Assembly: GCA_902775975.1 (NCBI GenBank) | Contig: CACYOC010000029.1 | Span: 1 to 34,931 of the forward strand | Source: an uncultured Bacteroidales bacterium | GTDB taxonomy: Bacteria; Bacteroidota; Bacteroidia; Bacteroidales; Bacteroidaceae | Length of the DNA stretch: 34,931 nucleotides | Direction: 5' to 3' | In this document: positions 30,353 to 34,931 of the stretch, piece by piece | How positions within the stretch are numbered: position 1 is the first letter of the stretch | Layout of the letters: the number at the start of each line of letters is the position of its first letter | The notes under the pieces: generated by a model | Told to the model about the DNA's origin: nothing | Databases searched by the model: none | Seen by the model: the letters and a program-made list of their open reading frames with translations, nothing else | Program-made: the position numbers and the translations under genes

Positions 30353-33300
30353 ATGAAGTTACAGAAACTGATCATACACAATATTGCATCTATTGAGGAT
30401 GCCGTCATTGACTTCGAGGCACAGCCATTGGCTGGCAGTGAGGTATTCCTGATAACGGGTAAAACAGGTGCGGGAAAGTCAACGATCCTAGACGCTATTT
30501 GTCTGGCACTCTTTGCCGACACTCCAAGACTGGAGAACACGCAGATGCAAGGAAAAACCAAGGATGTGGATAATAAACTGGAATTAGATGACACCCGCCA
30601 GCTGATGCGCAGAAATACTGGAGAAGCGTATGTTTCTCTGACCTTTACTGGCAGCAATGCCATTCACTATGAAGCACAATGGAAGGTATGGCGCTCCAGG
30701 AACAAACCCACGGGTAATCTTCAAGGAAAATCGTGGAGTCTGAAGAATCTCGATACGGGCTACACCATCGATAAAGACGTTCAAATCAGGGCTGAGATGA
30801 AGGCTGCCATTGGTCTCGACTTCAACCAGTTCTGCCGTACCACGTTGCTGGCCCAGGGAGAATTTACCAAGTTCTTAAACAGTAAGGATGATGAAAAAGC
30901 GGCTATCCTGGAGAAGATAACCGGCGTGGATATCTATGCGAAGGTCGGTAAGAAGGTTTTTGAAGTGACAGGTCAGAAGGAACAGTTGTGGAAAGATGCC
31001 AAGCAGCAGGTGGAGGGTATTCGAACGCTCTCAGATGACGAGGTAGCTGCCAAAAAGGAAGAAATGGCAGGCATTGATGCACAGTATAAAGCCCTCAAAA
31101 AGGCTGTCGAAGTGGACAAAACCAAGCAGCTGTGGATAAAAGCCGACTTGGAACTGACAAAGGCAATCGTCACGGCTACAGAAGATCACAAGCAGGCTCA
31201 GGCTGTAGTGGAAAGTGACGACTTCAAGACAAAGGAGCTGTTGGTCAGGCAATGGAACACCACCATTGATGCCCGCAACTGGTTGACAGCTAAGAAAGGT
31301 GCCGAAAGCAGCAAGGTGCAACAGCAGAAGGCTCTGTCAGCATTGGAATCGGATTATGTTGGTGTGCTTGGCGGGTATGCCTTTTCAGAGCAGGAGAAGC
31401 AACAGACGGAGGCGGACATCAATGCCATAACTGCCCTCATTGAAAGTGAGAAGGACAAGCATGAGGTTTATGAGAATGCCCAAACTATTGCTGGCTATAT
31501 GAGCACGATTGCTGATGGCCGGAAGAAGATTGCAGCGAGCCAAACGGCTATAGCTGAAGAAAACAAGACCCTGACGGAAGAACTGAAACCTGCGTTTGAC
31601 AAGGCCCAAGAGAGCTTGAAAGAGGCACAGGAGACCTATAGAAAACAAGAGGCAGAGATAAACGAACAGGAAAAAGTTCTTGTTGCACTCAATCTTGGTG
31701 GGTTGCGTACACAGCGTGACAAGAACAAAGAACTGATTCAGAACATTGGCACGGCTTTCGACCGTATAGAGTTGCTTGACAAAGAGAGGAAACGCAAACA
31801 AGAAACTTCAGCGTCTCTTGAAGGAACCCATATCGAAACAGAGAAGAAACAGAAAGCCTTGGAGCTGATGGAACCACAAATCCATGATGCCAAGGTGAAG
31901 ATGGATGACCGTAAGGAGATGCTTGACAAGCAGAGCGACACCATCGACAAGTTTGCCAAGACATTGCGCCAAAAACTACATATAGGCGACATCTGTCCTG
32001 TTTGCCGACAGAAAATCAAGAGTGAACTGCCTCATGAAGATGAACTGGCCAAACTTGTTCGTGGCCTGAGTGATGCCTTCAATGAAGCAGAGACAGCGTA
32101 CAAGAAACTGGTAGATGAGAGAAATAGGTTGGAGGCCGAGGTAAAGGCGGAGATAAAGAAGTATAAGACAGACAAAGAGGCTTTTGACAAGGACAAGTCT
32201 GTTGAGACTGCCGAACAGAAGGTTGTTGTGGCATGTAAGGCTTGTGGCATTGGTGAGTATGATGATGCAACTACTGCGGCTCTAAATGAGCTGAAGGGAA
32301 AGGCTGATGCAACAATAAAGGAAGTGGAAGCCAAAATCGCTGAAGGTGAAGGTAAGGATTCGGCCATCAAAGAACAGCGGAAGGCGCTTGATAAGTTTAG
32401 GGTTGAAATCTTGGATTTGAGAGCAAAAGATGCTCAGAAAGCCGAAAAAGCCATCAACGACTGTAAAGGAAGAATTTCTACTCATGAGGAACTGGTGAGA
32501 ACCAAAAAGGAAGATGTGTCCAAAGCAGAAGAGAATGCAGCATCGCTGATTGTTGGCCAGTGGACTATCGACTGGAGGGATAAACCGAAAGATTTCGCTG
32601 AACTATTGAAGGAACAGGCAGAAACCTATCAGAAGAACGTCAAGCGTAGTCAGACACTCGCGAATAGCCTATCTGAAATGGCTAACAGTTGCCAGATGGT
32701 GAAGGATGTTATTGATGAAATCGTACAGTTAATGCCTGCTTGGAAAGAGTTTACTGCATCGGATAAGACAAAACAGACAGGTCTCTTGAAGAAAGCTAAT
32801 GACGTAAAGAGCAAGACATCGACAGCTCTTGCCGGGCTGCAGCAGGCAGAAGAGACTGCCAAAGTGAACAGTCAGCAACTGGATAGTTTTCTTGCTGACC
32901 ATAAGGATATCAGCATCGAAAGGCTAAATGTCCTAAATGACTATACTGCAACCCAAATCAGTGAGGTTAATACACTGCTCGATACGGACAGAAAAAAGAT
33001 GCTGGCGAAAGAAACGCTGATGAAGGATGCTGTCAGAAAACAGAATGAGCATCTGAAAGAAAAGCCTGAACTGCAGGATGGTGACACCATTGAAACTCTG
33101 GATGCTCTTATCAAGGAACAGGAGCCAAAGCTGATTGAGTTTGCGGAGAAAAAGGGTGCCATCAGTCAGGAACTGAAAACTGATGAAGAGAACAAGAAAA
33201 GCCGAGGCAAACTGATTGAAGAGGTCGAAAAGAGATCTGCTGAGTATCAGAAGTGGTCACGAATGAACCAACTTATTGGTGATGCTACGGGCAATAAGTT

Positions 33301-33766
33301 CAGGAAAATAGCCCAAAGCTATGTTCTGACCAGCCTAATTCATTCGGCCAACAGCTATATGAAAACGCTGACAGACCGATATACGCTGAAAGTGGCACCT
33401 GGCACATTCGTTATTTCACTCGAAGATGCCTATCAGGGCTATGTCAGCAGAGCTGCCAGTACGATTTCCGGTGGCGAAAGTTTCCTCGTGTCACTATCAC
33501 TGGCTCTAGCACTTAGCGACATTGGTCAACAATTGGCGGTAGATACACTATTTATCGATGAGGGATTTGGTACTCTCAGTGGTGAACCCTTACAGAATGC
33601 CATCAACACATTACGCTCACTTCATACGAAATCAGGTCGTCATGTGGGAATTATCAGCCATGTAGAGGAATTGCAAGATTGTATCCCTGTACAGATTCAA
33701 GTACTCCAGGAAGGTAATAATTCTAGCAGCAAAGTGATAATTATCCCAGAACTTTCAAGAATTTGA
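30353..33766 (+). CDS. sbcC: SbcC: ATPase/coiled-coil subunit of SbcCD (Rad50-like)
   Basis: SbcC binds SbcD and uses ATP to hold and scan DNA. From the ATG at 30353 it has 1137 residues: Walker A GKTGAGKST (36-44), a Q-loop region AQGEF, and long charged coiled coils on both sides of the zinc hook CPVC (C548, C551). The C-terminal head has the ABC signature ISGGES (1038-1043) and Walker B LFIDEGFGTLS (D1069, E1070). The frame is open to an ATG at 30230 inside sbcD, but a clear GGAGG (30339-30343) nine bases before 30353 and the conserved MKLQKLIIHNIASI beginning fix the start. It is coupled to sbcD. Confidence 0.95.
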   Translation: MKLQKLIIHNIASIEDAVIDFEAQPLAGSEVFLITGKTGAGKSTILDAICLALFADTPRLENTQMQGKTKDVDNKLELDDTRQLMRRNTGEAYVSLTFTGSNAIHYEAQWKVWRSRNKPTGNLQGKSWSLKNLDTGYTIDKDVQIRAEMKAAIGLDFNQFCRTTLLAQGEFTKFLNSKDDEKAAILEKITGVDIYAKVGKKVFEVTGQKEQLWKDAKQQVEGIRTLSDDEVAAKKEEMAGIDAQYKALKKAVEVDKTKQLWIKADLELTKAIVTATEDHKQAQAVVESDDFKTKELLVRQWNTTIDARNWLTAKKGAESSKVQQQKALSALESDYVGVLGGYAFSEQEKQQTEADINAITALIESEKDKHEVYENAQTIAGYMSTIADGRKKIAASQTAIAEENKTLTEELKPAFDKAQESLKEAQETYRKQEAEINEQEKVLVALNLGGLRTQRDKNKELIQNIGTAFDRIELLDKERKRKQETSASLEGTHIETEKKQKALELMEPQIHDAKVKMDDRKEMLDKQSDTIDKFAKTLRQKLHIGDICPVCRQKIKSELPHEDELAKLVRGLSDAFNEAETAYKKLVDERNRLEAEVKAEIKKYKTDKEAFDKDKSVETAEQKVVVACKACGIGEYDDATTAALNELKGKADATIKEVEAKIAEGEGKDSAIKEQRKALDKFRVEILDLRAKDAQKAEKAINDCKGRISTHEELVRTKKEDVSKAEENAASLIVGQWTIDWRDKPKDFAELLKEQAETYQKNVKRSQTLANSLSEMANSCQMVKDVIDEIVQLMPAWKEFTASDKTKQTGLLKKANDVKSKTSTALAGLQQAEETAKVNSQQLDSFLADHKDISIERLNVLNDYTATQISEVNTLLDTDRKKMLAKETLMKDAVRKQNEHLKEKPELQDGDTIETLDALIKEQEPKLIEFAEKKGAISQELKTDEENKKSRGKLIEEVEKRSAEYQKWSRMNQLIGDATGNKFRKIAQSYVLTSLIHSANSYMKTLTDRYTLKVAPGTFVISLEDAYQGYVSRAASTISGGESFLVSLSLALALSDIGQQLAVDTLFIDEGFGTLSGEPLQNAINTLRSLHTKSGRHVGIISHVEELQDCIPVQIQVLQEGNNSSSKVIIIPELSRI

Positions 33767-33792
33767 ACAAATAAAATAAGCAATATAAGTAA

Positions 33793-34137
33793 ATGAAAAA
33801 AATCAAACATCTTTCAGCTTTAATTACCCTCATGTTGACGATTTCTGCTTGTGGGAACAAATCGCGTCAAACAGAGCCTATCATATATAATGACCAGCCC
33901 GTAACAGTAGAACTAGCTGTTTCTGATACAGCATCAGCCACTGTTCGGAATGAAGAAAACATGATTGAAGACAGTCCTTCATCACCTGTAAAGTCTTCAT
34001 CTTCCACTTCATCACATTCCCACGAATCAAGTGGATATGACAATATGCGTGGCTTTGATCCTGCATCTGAGGATGACATGGAAGACAATGGCATGCAACG
34101 ATATATGGAGAATTATGACGAAGAAGGCTGGGATTAA
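33793..34137 (+). CDS. small acidic lipoprotein of unknown function
   Basis: The 114-residue product has a lipoprotein signal with lipobox ISAC (C20). It is followed by a low-complexity Ser-rich stretch (SSPVKSSSSTSSHSHESS) and an acidic tail (SEDDMEDN...DEEGWD). No domain is recognised. It lies 26 bp after sbcC and may be cotranscribed, but a link to DNA repair is not implied because it should be exported. Its stop codon lies inside a direct repeat that recurs upstream of mntA. Confidence 0.7.
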   Translation: MKKIKHLSALITLMLTISACGNKSRQTEPIIYNDQPVTVELAVSDTASATVRNEENMIEDSPSSPVKSSSSTSSHSHESSGYDNMRGFDPASEDDMEDNGMQRYMENYDEEGWD

Positions 34138-34169
34138 GCATTATTTCCGAAACACCAAAAGAAAAAGGC
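34134..34169 (+). repeat. direct repeat, left copy, flanking hepT-mntA
   Basis: TTAAGCATTATTTCCGAA (34134-34151) is identical to 34897-34914. After a diverged 5-6 bp gap the match resumes at AAGAAAAAGGC. It overlaps the lipoprotein stop codon and the left arm of the terminator. Confidence 0.85.
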
Positions 34170-34196
34170 GGAAATCTTTCGTTTTCCGCCTTTATT
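34164..34196. terminator. terminator between the lipoprotein gene and hepT
   Basis: Stem AAAGGCGGAAA (34164-34174) with TTTCCGCCTTT (34183-34193), T-rich on both sides. It serves two convergent genes. Confidence 0.88.
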
Positions 34197-34215
34197 GTAT
34201 TATAACGATAGTGTT

Positions 34216-34584
34216 CTATTTCTGCTCCCACTCAGCCCAATTGGTTTCAGTAAGATACTTCTCTATTTGTTCACGAAGCGGCTTCAAATTGTTTGTAACG
34301 ACATCCCACACCACAACATCATCTATCTGGAAGTATTCATGTACAATATAATTACGCATGCCCCTTACTTGCTTCCAAGGTGTCTCAGGGTGTGAAGTGA
34401 TGAAGTCAGACGTCAACATATTGGCTGCCTCACCCATAATCTCTATGTTCTTCACAACAGCATAATACATCATGTCATTACTGACAAGTTCTTCATAAGA
34501 CTTACCGTCTGTGTATCTTAGAACTCGGTCAATAGCATGAAGGATGTGCTCCAAGCGTTCACGGTCTTTATGCTGCTCTCTCAT
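34216..34584 (-). CDS. hepT: HepT-like HEPN toxin (DUF86)
   Basis: HepT toxins are HEPN-fold RNases neutralised by the partner nucleotidyltransferase MntA, which adds AMP to a Tyr near the active site. The 122-residue protein carries the exact R-X4-H-X-Y motif as RNYIVHEY (R77, H82, Y84), within a helical fold (HAIDRVLRY..., KNIEIMGEAANML). Its start codon overlaps the end of mntA by 17 bp, so translation is coupled. All key residues are present, so the toxin looks functional. A shared terminator separates it from the lipoprotein gene. Confidence 0.93.
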   Translation of the reverse strand: MREQHKDRERLEHILHAIDRVLRYTDGKSYEELVSNDMMYYAVVKNIEIMGEAANMLTSDFITSHPETPWKQVRGMRNYIVHEYFQIDDVVVWDVVTNNLKPLREQIEKYLTETNWAEWEQK

Positions 34585-34864
34585 AAATCAATTTCTTGTC
34601 ACGTTCAACACTTTCACGAGCAAAAGGAGCCAAGGAACGATCCACTACCAAATCAACAGGACGACCCAAAAGTTCTTTTAAGTCCTCGTACATTCCAAAG
34701 AACTGAAGTCCCACAGGTTTTGAATGGTCGAGGACAATAAGTATATCCACATCACTCTCAGGCGTTTCTTCACCACGAGCAAAGGAGCCAAAAAGCCATG
34801 CCTTCAAGACGGGTTGCGTCTTGAAGTATTCTGCTATCTGTTGAGTCATTTGGGCTGTAGTCAT
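34568..34864 (-). CDS. mntA: MntA-like nucleotidyltransferase antitoxin
   Basis: MntA is a minimal nucleotidyltransferase that AMPylates HepT and so silences it. From the ATG at 34864 the protein has 98 residues with the GSX10DXD motif (G26, S27, D38, D40) and a third acidic residue at D71 (PVDLVV). A longer frame begins at a TTG at 34894, but that codon lies in the -7 element (34892-34899), and AAGGAAAG stands right before the ATG. The first gene of the pair is the antitoxin. Confidence 0.93.
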   Translation of the reverse strand: MTTAQMTQQIAEYFKTQPVLKAWLFGSFARGEETPESDVDILIVLDHSKPVGLQFFGMYEDLKELLGRPVDLVVDRSLAPFARESVERDKKLIYERAA

Positions 34865-34891
34865 ACGCTCTTTCCTTATTTTGTTCCGCTG

Positions 34892-34899
34892 CAAATTTA
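34892..34899 (-). promoter_or_regulatory. -7 promoter element of mntA-hepT
   Basis: TAAATTTG followed by CAGCG on the minus strand, 27 bp before the ATG. The -33 box would fall near or beyond 34919, at the window edge. Confidence 0.7.
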
Positions 34900-34931
34900 A
34901 GCATTATTTCCGAATAATGCAAGAAAAAGGC
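34897..34931 (+). repeat. direct repeat, right copy, flanking hepT-mntA (cut by window end)
   Basis: It repeats the 18 bp at 34134-34151 and then AAGAAAAAGGC at the last 11 bases of the window, so the match may continue beyond it. Confidence 0.82.
34901..34920. promoter_or_regulatory. palindrome in the mntA promoter, candidate operator
   Basis: GCATTATT (34901-34908) and AATAATGC (34913-34920) form a perfect inverted repeat around TCCG. It fills the spacer between the -7 element and the expected -33 position, a good place for autoregulation. The left half is part of the flanking direct repeat. Confidence 0.55.

Overview
The window reads as chromosomal DNA of a Bacteroidota bacterium, most likely Prevotellaceae (Prevotella/Segatella-like). 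Reasons visible in the sequence: promoters of the Bacteroidota type (TTTG, 19-20 bp, TAnnTTTG, often TACCTTTGCAC) stand before many genes; T9SS genes porX and porW lie side by side; SecD and SecF are fused; a sensorless hybrid two-component/AraC protein, a DUF4421-type barrel and a rhomboid with a DUF6576-like tail are present; and many intergenic gaps carry simple repeats typical of this phylum. Genus is inference.

Layout. 171-6958 (minus): tsaE, porX, porW and aroA, probably one transcription unit from a promoter at 6997-7028. 7143-7218: tRNA-Pro(GGG) with its own promoter and terminator. 7325-8458 (minus): outer-membrane barrel protein. 8696-14563 (plus): tripartite RND efflux operon (adaptor, pump, outer-membrane factor). 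14666-18331 (plus): divergent LpxA-like acyltransferase, then korA and korB for 2-oxoglutarate:ferredoxin oxidoreductase. 18358-18566 (minus): candidate small RNA. 18752-20368 (plus): soluble hybrid regulator whose kinase part has lost its phospho-acceptor histidine. 20470-25828 (minus): secDF, a membrane EEP phosphatase/nuclease and a rhomboid protease. 26067-28223 (plus): HU protein, then kduI-kduD for unsaturated uronate breakdown. 28290-29169: about 880 bp without a gene but full of structure. 29170-34137 (plus): sbcD, sbcC and a small lipoprotein. 34216-34864 (minus): a HepT/MntA toxin-antitoxin pair enclosed by direct repeats.

The core genes are ordinary for the phylum; the unusual material is mostly non-coding. 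(1) Between kduD and sbcD are three arrays built on exactly a 22-bp period (28297-28384, 28405-28492, 28762-28893). Many units contain a small dyad, and the third array is enclosed by two 76-bp direct copies of a terminator-like hairpin element. I do not recognise this as a described system. (2) Simple-sequence repeats begin exactly at or next to the stop codon of at least five genes. (3) A two-hairpin palindromic element sits in frame inside tsaE, adding about 18 net residues, and shorter relatives occur in two intergenic gaps. (4) An 18-bp perfect direct repeat, longer with mismatches, flanks hepT-mntA, and a palindrome occupies the mntA promoter spacer.

The efflux trio forms one complex, korA/korB one enzyme, kduI/kduD consecutive steps, sbcD/sbcC one nuclease and hepT/mntA one toxin-antitoxin pair. 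porX and porW both serve the type IX secretion system. Composition of sbcDC and the genes after it looks less G+C-rich than the rest, judged by eye only.
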